From positions 1 to 5,993 of the forward strand of contig JAYTUJ010000035.1 in NCBI GenBank assembly GCA_043744615.1: a stretch of 5,993 nt of DNA, in the 5' to 3' direction. Below the pieces are notes generated by a model, which ran no database searches, had not been told where the DNA came from, and saw only the letters and a program-made list of their open reading frames with translations. A program made the position numbers and the translations under genes. Every line of letters starts with the position of its first letter. Position 1 is the first letter of the stretch. This document shows positions 1-5,312 of the stretch, one piece after another. The DNA comes from JAYTUJ01 sp043744615. Its GTDB lineage: Bacteria; Patescibacteriota; Minisyncoccia; Phycocordibacterales; CAIRYW01.

Positions 1-81
1 TTGATAAATTTGGAATCGGTCTTATTTATTACTTCCTTTTTTTTCTTATACTTCAACTATGGATATTTACCCAAATATTGA
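1..81 (+). CDS. C-terminal end of an unidentified hydrophobic protein (partial)
   Basis: Frame 1 is open from the first base of the window to a TGA at 79-81 and gives 26 residues rich in Phe, Leu, Ile and Tyr. That composition suits the last membrane segment and short tail of an integral membrane protein whose body lies upstream of the window. It is followed 18 bases later by the glycosyltransferase gene on the same strand and in the same frame, so the two may be co-transcribed. A membrane partner next to a lipid-phosphate glycosyltransferase would make sense, but the family cannot be named from 26 residues, and the open frame could be chance. Confidence 0.4.
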   Translation: MINLESVLFITSFFFLYFNYGYLPKY

Positions 82-99
82 TTAGAATATATAAAAGCA

Positions 100-888
100 A
101 TGAAAAACCTAGACCAAGAGACGGGCGCACCGAACTTTAATAACAGGTTTGTACAAAACTTAAAAAGTGTTTCTTTTGTAATCCCTGCCCTCAATGAAAG
201 TGGAAGAATTATTCCAACAATAAAACACATAGCGGGATACGCAAAACAAACATCGTTACTTTGTGAAATTATTGTTATCGACGACGGATCAACAGATAAC
301 ACACTTACGGTTCTTAAAGAATTAAAAAATCATATTCCTGAAATTAAAATAATATCTTTAGGAAATAATCACGGAAAAGGCGCTGCAATAAAAATCGGTA
401 TAAAAAACGCATCGAAAGACTGGATACTTCTTACTGACGCCGATGAATCAGCTTCAATTGAATTTCTTAATAATCTCGCGGAGTTTTCAAACGAAGAATC
501 TTTAATTATTGGCTCACGATACCCTTGGGGAAAAAATATTATTACCTATCAACCATGGCTTCGAAAAAAAATAGGCTCTTGGGGTAGAAAAATAATTCGT
601 ACATTTTTTATTTCAGATATACACGATACGCAATGTGGGTTTAAATTAATAAAAACAATACTGGGTAAAAAGATTGCACCTTTATTAACTATCAAGGGTT
701 TTGCTTTCGACGTTGAATTGCTAACCATCGCGGCGCAAATGAAAGAGTCTATAAAAGAAGTCACTATTGAATGGAAAGACTCAAAGCAAAGCACTGTTCG
801 TGTATGTAAAGATTCATACCAGTTTTTTTGTGACCTACTACATATTCGATCAAATCTTAAAAAGGGATTATATAAAAGGAATTTTTAA
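100..888 (+). CDS. GT2 family glycosyltransferase, dolichyl/undecaprenyl-phosphate glucosyltransferase-like
   Basis: The 262-residue protein has one GT-A glycosyltransferase domain starting near residue 23. Visible motifs are the first strand with VIPALNE (27-33), the nucleotide-binding IDDGSTD (60-66), NNHGKGAA (89-96), the DxD metal site in DADES (113-117), GSR (138-140), DTQCGFKL (176-183) and FAFDVEL (201-207). The DTQCGFKL and FAFD elements are typical of the ALG5/DPM-like branch of GT2, which moves a sugar from a nucleotide sugar to a polyprenyl phosphate at the inner face of the membrane. The exact sugar and lipid are inferred. There is no C-terminal membrane segment, so it is probably soluble or peripheral; the last 15 residues are basic. 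The start is the first ATG after an in-frame TGA, without a clear Shine-Dalgarno site. It ends directly against the convergent rodA stop codon. Confidence 0.88.
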   Translation: MKNLDQETGAPNFNNRFVQNLKSVSFVIPALNESGRIIPTIKHIAGYAKQTSLLCEIIVIDDGSTDNTLTVLKELKNHIPEIKIISLGNNHGKGAAIKIGIKNASKDWILLTDADESASIEFLNNLAEFSNEESLIIGSRYPWGKNIITYQPWLRKKIGSWGRKIIRTFFISDIHDTQCGFKLIKTILGKKIAPLLTIKGFAFDVELLTIAAQMKESIKEVTIEWKDSKQSTVRVCKDSYQFFCDLLHIRSNLKKGLYKRNF

Positions 889-2019
889 TTAGTCTTTGCT
901 TTCAAGACCTAAAAACTCATTGTGAAGCACTTCTCGATGAACAGATCGTGCATATCGTTTTGTTCCTTGAATTAAACCGAGACAAATAAACTCTGCAAGC
1001 AGATGTGAACCTCCATAACTCATAAACGGCAATGTGATTCCAGTTACCGGCATAACACCAATATTCATTCCAATATTAATTACAAAGTGACTCAACAGAA
1101 AAATAATTACTCCGGCACCAAATAATATTTCAAAATTTGTTTCTCCTCGAATACAAATTGAAACAATACTTCCAAAAACAATTGCGTAAAGTATAAATAA
1201 AAGAATTGCACCGACAAAACCCCATTCTTCAGCAAATGCTGCAAAAATAAAGTCTGTTTGATATTCAGGTAAAAACTTAAGCCGAGACTGAGTTCCCATA
1301 CCAATACCCTTTCCCAGTAATTGGCCAGAACCCACAGTAATCATTGACTGGTAAGCATTGTAGCCCTTTCCAGATATATCAGTTAAAGGATGTATGAAAG
1401 TTCTAATACGTGCTTTTTGATACTCTTTAAAACCAAATTGCCACAATGCCCCGAAGGTAATGAAACCGGTCATTAATACAAAAAGAAGGTGTTTTTTTGA
1501 GATACCCGAGAGCAATACCATACCAAACCAAATGAAAAACAATATAATCGCCGAACCAAAGTCAGGCTGCAAAAGCACAAGTATAAATAAAAGAAATGCA
1601 TATGCCCCTGAAACAATAATATGTTTAATGTCTCTTATCTCAACATGGCGACGTGAAAAATATTTAGCTAAAACAATTATCAAAACAAGCTTTGCCATGT
1701 CGGTTGGTTGAAAAGCAACACTTCCTAATCGAAACCAACTTTGAGCTCCTTTAGAAATATGTCCGGCGGCAAAAAGTAATAATAAAATTAAAAGTATACC
1801 AGCAAACAAAGCCGAGACGACATATGTTTTTCGTAATGCGCGAACATCAAAAAAAGAAGCTGCGATACCAATTGAAAAACTAATAATAATCCATGCGATT
1901 TGTTTGTAAAAATAAACATCACTTCCTGCAAAAGATTTCATCGTAATAAGCCCTGCAGCAGAAATAAGAAGTGCTGAAGCAAAAAGTATCCAGTCTATTT
2001 TCTTAAAGAAAGAAAACAT
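889..2019 (-). CDS. rodA: Rod-shape-determining SEDS peptidoglycan polymerase RodA
   Basis: The 376-residue polytopic membrane protein has about ten hydrophobic segments and the full set of SEDS family motifs. RodA polymerises lipid II into glycan strands in the plasma membrane, working with a class B penicillin-binding protein in the elongasome. Motifs seen: GAQSWFRLG (91-99, with the conserved Trp95), QPTDMAK (104-110), QPDFGSA (151-157), the extracellular loop GSGQLLGKGIGMG (230-242) and PEYQTDFIFA (251-260), whose Asp256 matches the catalytic Asp of RodA (E. coli D262, Thermus D255). NIGMNIGVMPVTG (315-327) and LPFMSYGGS (330-338) follow. These and the length favour RodA over FtsW. QPTD replaces the usual QPSE, a conservative change. 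It is the last gene of a three-gene minus-strand operon, starts 7 bases after the preceding gene and lacks a clear Shine-Dalgarno. No PBP2 or MreBCD gene lies in the window. Confidence 0.95.
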   Translation of the reverse strand: MFSFFKKIDWILFASALLISAAGLITMKSFAGSDVYFYKQIAWIIISFSIGIAASFFDVRALRKTYVVSALFAGILLILLLLFAAGHISKGAQSWFRLGSVAFQPTDMAKLVLIIVLAKYFSRRHVEIRDIKHIIVSGAYAFLLFILVLLQPDFGSAIILFFIWFGMVLLSGISKKHLLFVLMTGFITFGALWQFGFKEYQKARIRTFIHPLTDISGKGYNAYQSMITVGSGQLLGKGIGMGTQSRLKFLPEYQTDFIFAAFAEEWGFVGAILLFILYAIVFGSIVSICIRGETNFEILFGAGVIIFLLSHFVINIGMNIGVMPVTGITLPFMSYGGSHLLAEFICLGLIQGTKRYARSVHREVLHNEFLGLESKD

Positions 2020-2026
2020 GAGTATA

Positions 2027-2794
2027 TTATTTTATACGAGGAAACACCCGCGGAATAATATCTATCTTAGAAACTTCTTGTTTGAACAATTGAGGCCATG
2101 TAAACACAATTTGCTTTGTAATTGCTGGGTCAATTTTTTCGATATACGTTTGTGATGCTGCAATTGCATTACCTAACTTGTCGTATGCAATCGCAATAAT
2201 TTGTATTTGATTGGTCGAGAAAAGTGAATTATTTTTTATCTCAGCTTTTAAAATTTGAGTTGTGTTATCTTCGGTAAGTTCTTGATTTTTAATAATAAGT
2301 TCTGGGTCTTCAAAAATCTCTTTTTTAAATTGAGGAGTATCAACAAACTCAAATGTTTCATGGTCAACAACACTTTCGCCAGTCAAAATATTATTTTCAA
2401 TAATTGGAAACTGTCTTCCTGCGGGAATATATGTTACCCCCGATCGTTGCCCAACAATAACATTATCTTTGTCGTATAGTTTAAATGTATAACGCGCCGA
2501 TCGAGCAATAACTCCTTTGTTTGGATTCTCAATATTAGCAATAACACTATATGTACCAGGGATTACCTGAAACGATCGAGTAAATAAAATAATAGGCGGC
2601 ACCGCTTGATCTAAACAAACTTTTTTACAAACTCCCCCACAATCAATACCTGTTTCGTTTTGATTTAGTTTTGCATCAAAACAAGTTTCTTGAATACTAC
2701 TCACGTACAGGTATGTTGGAACAGCTGCAATTGAAATAAGTACAACCGCAATGATTGTTGCATACAATATTCTTCTTTGAGTTGCCCATGACAT
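2027..2794 (-). CDS. Single-pass membrane-anchored surface protein with Cys motif and two FxLYD-like domains
   Basis: The protein has 255 residues. Residues 1-10 are short and basic, and residues 11-33 form one membrane anchor or uncleaved signal, so the rest should be extracytoplasmic. A compact cysteine motif follows, C38-x13-C52-x3-C56-x3-C60, containing NETGIDCGG; this kind of motif recurs in CPR surface proteins and could form disulfides or bind a metal. Residues about 78-135 look like an FxLYD-type beta domain with the signature FKLYD at 104-108. A second, weaker copy occupies about 180-235 (AIAYD at 201-205, followed by the same pattern of a Q-containing strand, an acidic turn and a hydrophobic strand). 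FxLYD domains are small surface domains of unknown function. The gene begins 1 base after the previous stop and 7 bases before rodA, with only a weak AGAGAA as ribosome site, so the three are almost certainly co-transcribed. A role in the envelope is inferred from location and operon, not shown. Confidence 0.7.
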   Translation of the reverse strand: MSWATQRRILYATIIAVVLISIAAVPTYLYVSSIQETCFDAKLNQNETGIDCGGVCKKVCLDQAVPPIILFTRSFQVIPGTYSVIANIENPNKGVIARSARYTFKLYDKDNVIVGQRSGVTYIPAGRQFPIIENNILTGESVVDHETFEFVDTPQFKKEIFEDPELIIKNQELTEDNTTQILKAEIKNNSLFSTNQIQIIAIAYDKLGNAIAASQTYIEKIDPAITKQIVFTWPQLFKQEVSKIDIIPRVFPRIK

Positions 2795-2795
2795 A

Positions 2796-3761
2796 TTAAA
2801 ATTCTCTTAATGCGTTCATAAAATTATTTATTGCTTTAAGGAAAAGTGCTGATTTTTTTGTATCCTTCCAAGCAGTTATTTCTTCTTGTGCTGTTAAGAA
2901 TGATTTTACCACATAATCTTTGGCTTTATTATATAAATCGTGAGAATTTGGATTTTTATAACAATCTACCAAGATATTTAATACGTCTTCTGTATATCTT
3001 CTATATACTTCAGGATTATCATCTGCGTACATATTATGAATTTCTGAAGGGCCATACTCTGGAGATTGATTAGCTCGTTGCTCAGGAAGCAATAAAAAAC
3101 CCGAAAGAGCGACGTATTCTTTTACTATTTTATCTTTTTGAAGAGCTGCTAAATCAGTAAGCATGTCTTGAGAATTGAGGACAAAAACTTTTTCTTCTTC
3201 TGAAAGTTGTTGTTCTATCTTTCTTACCATCCCACTAATCTTTTCAGAAGCAATACTTACTACTGCAAGAAGATTTATTAATTCGTCAGAAGGATTTTTA
3301 AAATCGTATCTTGTATACAGATTATTTACGAGTATATTGCATAATTCGAGAAGTGAAATTAGATTTTCTTTTTGTGGGGGCACTTGATCAAAAGAAGAAA
3401 GATATACAACAAAATCTTTTGTAGAAGCAATATCAATATCTACTAAACAATCGCTAAAAAAACTTTCTTGCCCCAAAGAATGACCTGAGTAATTCTTTAC
3501 ATTAAGATTAATCGCTAAGCCTACAGCCTCTAATTCTTTTTTATTTTTTTCTTCCATTAGTTGAAACTTCTCTCGACTACTCTCTATTAAAAGAATGTTA
3601 TCTTGGGGTTGAGAAAAAGAGTCTCTCCTAAAAAAACTTTCTTCAAAAAGTTTAAAATCCTTGGCTACACTTGCAATATTTAAACACCTTAACTCTTCTG
3701 AGGTAAATTTATTTACTTCTGTATTTTCTGATGTTGTCTCTGATGTTGGTTGTTCGCCCAT
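2796..3761 (-). CDS. Hypothetical cytosolic protein, first gene of the rodA operon
   Basis: I do not recognise this 321-residue protein. It has no signal peptide, membrane segment or cysteine pattern. The first 20 residues are Ser/Thr/Glu-rich and probably disordered; the rest is mostly predicted helical, with charged heptad-like stretches around residues 60-80 and 175-200, and helical blocks in the last 100 residues. An upstream in-frame ATG at 3819-3821 would add 20 hydrophobic residues, but these are encoded by the AT-rich promoter region next to the rRNA terminator and look like noncoding DNA, so I chose the ATG at 3759-3761 (MGEQPTSE). No Shine-Dalgarno is visible at either start. Its stop lies 1 base before the FxLYD protein start, so it is translated from the same mRNA as that protein and RodA. 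Function cannot be assigned. Confidence 0.65.
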   Translation of the reverse strand: MGEQPTSETTSENTEVNKFTSEELRCLNIASVAKDFKLFEESFFRRDSFSQPQDNILLIESSREKFQLMEEKNKKELEAVGLAINLNVKNYSGHSLGQESFFSDCLVDIDIASTKDFVVYLSSFDQVPPQKENLISLLELCNILVNNLYTRYDFKNPSDELINLLAVVSIASEKISGMVRKIEQQLSEEEKVFVLNSQDMLTDLAALQKDKIVKEYVALSGFLLLPEQRANQSPEYGPSEIHNMYADDNPEVYRRYTEDVLNILVDCYKNPNSHDLYNKAKDYVVKSFLTAQEEITAWKDTKKSALFLKAINNFMNALREF

Positions 3762-3786
3762 TAAAATATAATACCAAAACAAAGTT

Positions 3787-3816
3787 AATATATAAAGATA
3801 TAGGTTTACGAAGCAA
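3787..3816 (-). promoter_or_regulatory. Candidate sigma70 promoter of the rodA operon
   Basis: On the minus strand TTGCTT (3811-3816) and TATATT (3787-3792) are separated by 18 bases. They lie between the 5S terminator and the first gene of the three-gene operon, where a promoter is needed. Transcription would begin near 3780, about 20 bases before the chosen ATG. The local AT-richness makes chance matches common, so this is a modest call. Confidence 0.35.
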
Positions 3817-3830
3817 GGCAAAATAAGACA

Positions 3831-3862
3831 AAAATAAAAGCGCCTAAAGGCGCTTTTATTTT
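3831..3862 (-). terminator. Intrinsic terminator after 5S rRNA
   Basis: This is a perfect 14-bp inverted repeat (3831-3844 with 3849-3862) around a 4-base loop. It has a GGCGC core and a run of Ts on the downstream side of either strand. It lies about 36 bases past the 3' end of 5S on the minus strand and so ends that transcript. It is symmetrical enough to work in both directions, but nothing on the plus strand points into it. Confidence 0.9.
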
Positions 3863-3898
3863 TTGTATTTAATTGGTTAGTTTTCCAAGTTTGAATGC

Positions 3899-4013
3899 TT
3901 TGTTCTGGCGACTAGCTACTTTTCCTCCATGAGTATCATCGCCTCAAGAGGGCTTAACTTCTGTGTTCGGAATGAGAACAGGTGTGGCCCCTCCGATGAA
4001 TCACCAGAACAAA
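3899..4013 (-). rRNA. rrf: 5S ribosomal RNA
   Basis: The minus strand contains the conserved 5S core CCGAACACAGAAGTTAAG (3953-3970), preceded by GGCCACACCTGTT. The ends pair as helix I: TTTGTTCTGG at the 5' end (to about 4013) with CCAGAACAAA at the 3' end (from about 3899). This gives about 115 nt, normal for bacterial 5S. It is a structural RNA of the large subunit central protuberance. Ends are set by helix I pairing and may be off by one or two bases. It has its own promoter and terminator and lies about 600 bases from the 23S 3' end, rather than in the usual short spacer. Confidence 0.95.
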
Positions 4014-4046
4014 ATATTCAATTTCAATTAAACCTAACTACAAGCT

Positions 4047-4074
4047 ATTATATACCTTATTTTCAATAATGCAA
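4047..4074 (-). promoter_or_regulatory. Sigma70-type promoter for 5S rRNA
   Basis: On the minus strand TTGCAT (4069-4074), a 16-base spacer and a perfect TATAAT (4047-4052) stand upstream of 5S. The predicted start near 4040 leaves a leader of about 27 bases. This is the best promoter match in the window and implies that 5S is transcribed independently of 23S. Confidence 0.7.
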
Positions 4075-4115
4075 GGCAATAATAGCCTTGAAATAATGGC
4101 AAAAATAGCATTATT
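4065..4115. repeat. Nested inverted repeat overlapping the 5S promoter -35 box
   Basis: The outer arms AATAATGC (4065-4072) and GCATTATT (4108-4115) are exact complements, and inside them CAAGGC (4072-4077) pairs with GCCTTG (4085-4090). The two stems share base 4072, so they compete or stack only partly. The element covers the -35 hexamer of the 5S promoter. It has no strong T-run, so it is not a typical terminator. It may be a transcript-end hairpin for RNA coming from upstream, or chance in AT-rich DNA. Confidence 0.4.
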
Positions 4116-4119
4116 ACTT

Positions 4120-4480
4120 AAAAACTAAGGTGTGGGCAGGATACAAAAAATCCTGCCGGGGCGTAAAAAATCGAATGATTACAAACGATTTTGAAAGAAG
4201 AAGACATGCTTGGTAGGGTTTGGACCTACACTATAATAGAGACGACGGTCCGTCCGGCACCGTAGCTACATAGTAGCTTAAATGTCTTTTTTCACTGGTA
4301 TATACATATACCGTGTATTATAAATATTTTCTGTGCGCAACGCCGAGATGTTGCTTAAGAAAATTCAAGCTTATTTGTGAGGAAGCTGCCCTAGCTTCGT
4401 CACACCTTAACCTTTAAGTAAAATTTGAATAGTGTAAACGAGCAATCCTTACTTTCTTAGCCATAAGACTACACCTTTAA
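4120..4480 (-). ncRNA. Candidate structured noncoding RNA of unknown family between 23S and 5S
   Basis: There is no plausible protein gene here, but hairpins are dense. On the plus-strand coordinates: a closing 7-bp pairing of 4127-4133 with 4471-4477; 4135-4142 with 4150-4157 (8 bp, 7-nt loop); 4167-4173 with 4186-4192; 4213-4217 with 4225-4229 (5 bp, 7-nt loop); 4245-4249 with 4259-4263; 4264-4269 with 4273-4278; a helix of 4201-4207 with 4282-4288 enclosing the last three; 4297-4303 with 4306-4312; 4337-4341 with 4350-4354; 4353-4358 with 4365-4370; and 4376-4387 with 4393-4404 (one mismatch). Minus is the more likely strand because the flanking rRNA genes, terminator and promoter all point that way. 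I could not fit it to tmRNA, RNase P RNA, SRP RNA or 6S RNA. It may instead be a folded spacer or decayed RNA gene. Ends are approximate. Confidence 0.35.
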
Positions 4481-4495
4481 TTTTATTTTGCAAAT

Positions 4496-4524
4496 AAAAA
4501 AACACTACCCTGTTGGCAGTGTTT
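4496..4524 (-). terminator. Intrinsic terminator downstream of 23S rRNA
   Basis: On the minus strand AAACACTGCC and a GGTAGTGTTT arm form a 10-bp stem (one G-U pair) with a short loop, followed by seven Ts. It starts about 90 bases after the estimated 23S 3' end. Together with the separate 5S promoter it suggests that the 23S transcript ends here. The plus side also has a T-rich flank, so it could act in both directions. Confidence 0.75.
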
Positions 4525-5171
4525 CTTTATATTTTAAACATGTTCTTCTTAATTCTATATTTAGGCAGGTATTTTTTACAAGGAATGTTTTAATCTCAAC
4601 AATAATAAAATTGTTTTGATTTTCACGTTTCCTAATAGGAATTGATTAATTAGTACTTCTCAGCTCAACATATTGCTATGCTTACACTTAAAGCCTATCA
4701 CCTAGTCATCTCCTAGGGATCTTAATGATTCCTAATCTTGAGGACGGTTTCAATCTTAGATGCTTTCAGATTTTATCCGTTCCCGACTTAGCTACTCGGC
4801 ATTGCTTTTGGCAAAACAGCCGATACACCAGAGGTCAGTTCATCTCGGTCCTCTCGTACTAGAGACAAATCCTCTCAAGAATCAACGCCTGCAGCAGATA
4901 GGAGACCAACCTGTCTCACGCATGTGTTCATTTAAAATATTTTTATCAAATACTTTAAATTACAACTTGGATTACGCCAAGGTTCGGACTATATTATTAT
5001 CTTTTTATAAAACGTTTTGCAACGCTTTGTAAATTAAGATAGTTAACGTGTAGTCTCTACGGGCATTTTAATTTCAATGAGGAAATTAAAAATTCCCTCG
5101 GTATTGTCCTTCATTTCTGAATAGGATTTCACCGATATAAGTTAACGAGATCAACATATATTTCTATATGT

Positions 5172-5183
5172 GACCGCCGTGAA
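5172..5183 (-). other. Internal guide sequence of the intron (P1 and P10 strands)
   Basis: On the minus strand TTCACGGCGGTC lies directly before P2. Its 3' half GCGGTC pairs with the 5' exon end GACCGU, giving five Watson-Crick pairs and the required U-G wobble at the splice site (P1). Its CACG (and the preceding T) pairs with the 3' exon start CGUGA (P10). The guide begins about 117 bases after the 5' splice site, so the P1 loop is unusually long. Confidence 0.8.
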
Positions 5184-5236
5184 TTATTTACGTGTTGGTT
5201 CCTTTACAAATTATTGTTCGAAAAAATATATAACAT

Positions 5237-5253
5237 GTACACAGACTGTGTAC
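5237..5253 (-). repeat. Perfect hairpin in the P1 loop of the intron
   Basis: GTACACAG (5237-5244) and CTGTGTAC (5246-5253) are exact complements around one base, so the realistic fold is a 7-bp stem with a 3-base loop. It lies in the insert between the 5' splice site and the guide sequence and may help bring the two together. Confidence 0.6.
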
Positions 5254-5263
5254 GATCTCTGAG

Positions 5264-5312
5264 GGTTCAGATTGTTCAAAAGTCTTAAAAAAACTTCTGA
5301 ACGGTCTGAACC
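5264..5312 (-). repeat. Long hairpin spanning the intron 5' splice site
   Basis: An exact 8-bp complement (5264-5271 in the intron with 5305-5312 in the exon) is separated by a 2x2 internal loop from an inner stem of about 13 pairs (5274-5286 with 5290-5302, including two G-U pairs in the minus-strand RNA). The splice site between 5300 and 5301 falls inside the inner stem. The exon strand includes the equivalents of E. coli G2582 to A2589. Here the splice-site U would pair with A, so this is not the catalytic P1. Confidence 0.75.

Larger units (their letters stand above)
4921..5300 (-). ncRNA. Group I self-splicing intron in 23S rRNA at the E. coli 2593 site, no ORF
   Basis: The 380-nt insert separates U2593 from C2594. 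The last exon base is U and the last intron base is G (complement of 4921), as group I splicing requires. Core helices in plus coordinates: P2 5154-5160/5165-5171 with a GAAA loop; P3 GTTAAC 5141-5146 with 5042-5047; P4 5131-5135 with 5098-5102; P5 5107-5110 with 5123-5126; P6/P6a 5061-5075 with 5082-5097; P7 GACTA 5051-5055 with TAGTC 4987-4991; P8 5009-5016/5021-5028 with a GCAA loop; P9 4966-4970/4977-4981. The P7 strands sit in the familiar GAGACTACACG and ATATAGTCC contexts. P7 binds the guanosine cofactor. No homing endonuclease ORF is present, so it is probably immobile by itself or has lost the gene. The same site is used by the I-CreI intron of Chlamydomonas chloroplast 23S. I did not assign the subgroup firmly; IA- or IB-like. 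Confidence 0.93.

Noticed and set aside
79..81. TGA read as an amino acid, fusing the upstream frame to the glycosyltransferase
   Set aside because: The two regions share a frame, but the four other genes show no in-frame TGA and normal lengths under the standard code, and the GT2 domain needs no N-terminal extension.
3762..3821. Upstream ATG that adds 20 hydrophobic residues to the 321-residue protein
   Set aside because: The added stretch lies in the AT-rich promoter zone and would place a membrane segment before a disordered soluble N-terminus; ATG at 3759-3761 is more natural.
4165..4195. Hairpin with T-run on the minus strand as a terminator
   Set aside because: The stem is only 7 AT-rich pairs with a 12-base loop, so too weak to call.
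4414..4464. Minus-strand 16-codon frame (MAKKVRIARLHYSNFT)
   Set aside because: It begins like a small basic protein, but is too short, has no ribosome site and lies in the hairpin-rich region.
4120..4480. RNase P RNA
   Set aside because: Some short similarities and a GAAAG-U-AAGGA helix with a bulged U resemble P4, but the universal GAGGAAAGTCC and ACAGAAnnnGGCTTA segments are absent. Left as a weak alternative for a covariance search.
4120..4480. tmRNA
   Set aside because: There is no TTCGA-type T-loop joined to an acceptor stem, no CCA end, no D-arm start and no tag frame ending in Ala-Ala. The 7-bp end pairing alone is not enough.
4554..4581. Minus-strand promoter-like pair TTGTAA-16-TATAGA before the 23S terminator
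   Set aside because: It could start the candidate RNA, but the product would pass straight through the terminator hairpin, and matches of this quality are common in AT-rich DNA.
4760..5032. Plus-strand open frame of 90 codons
   Set aside because: It runs antisense through conserved 23S exon and into the intron; it is a chance frame.
4921..5300. Homing endonuclease gene inside the intron
   Set aside because: The intron is only 380 nt, almost all taken up by core helices and the P1 loop, and no frame long enough for a LAGLIDADG or GIY-YIG protein exists.
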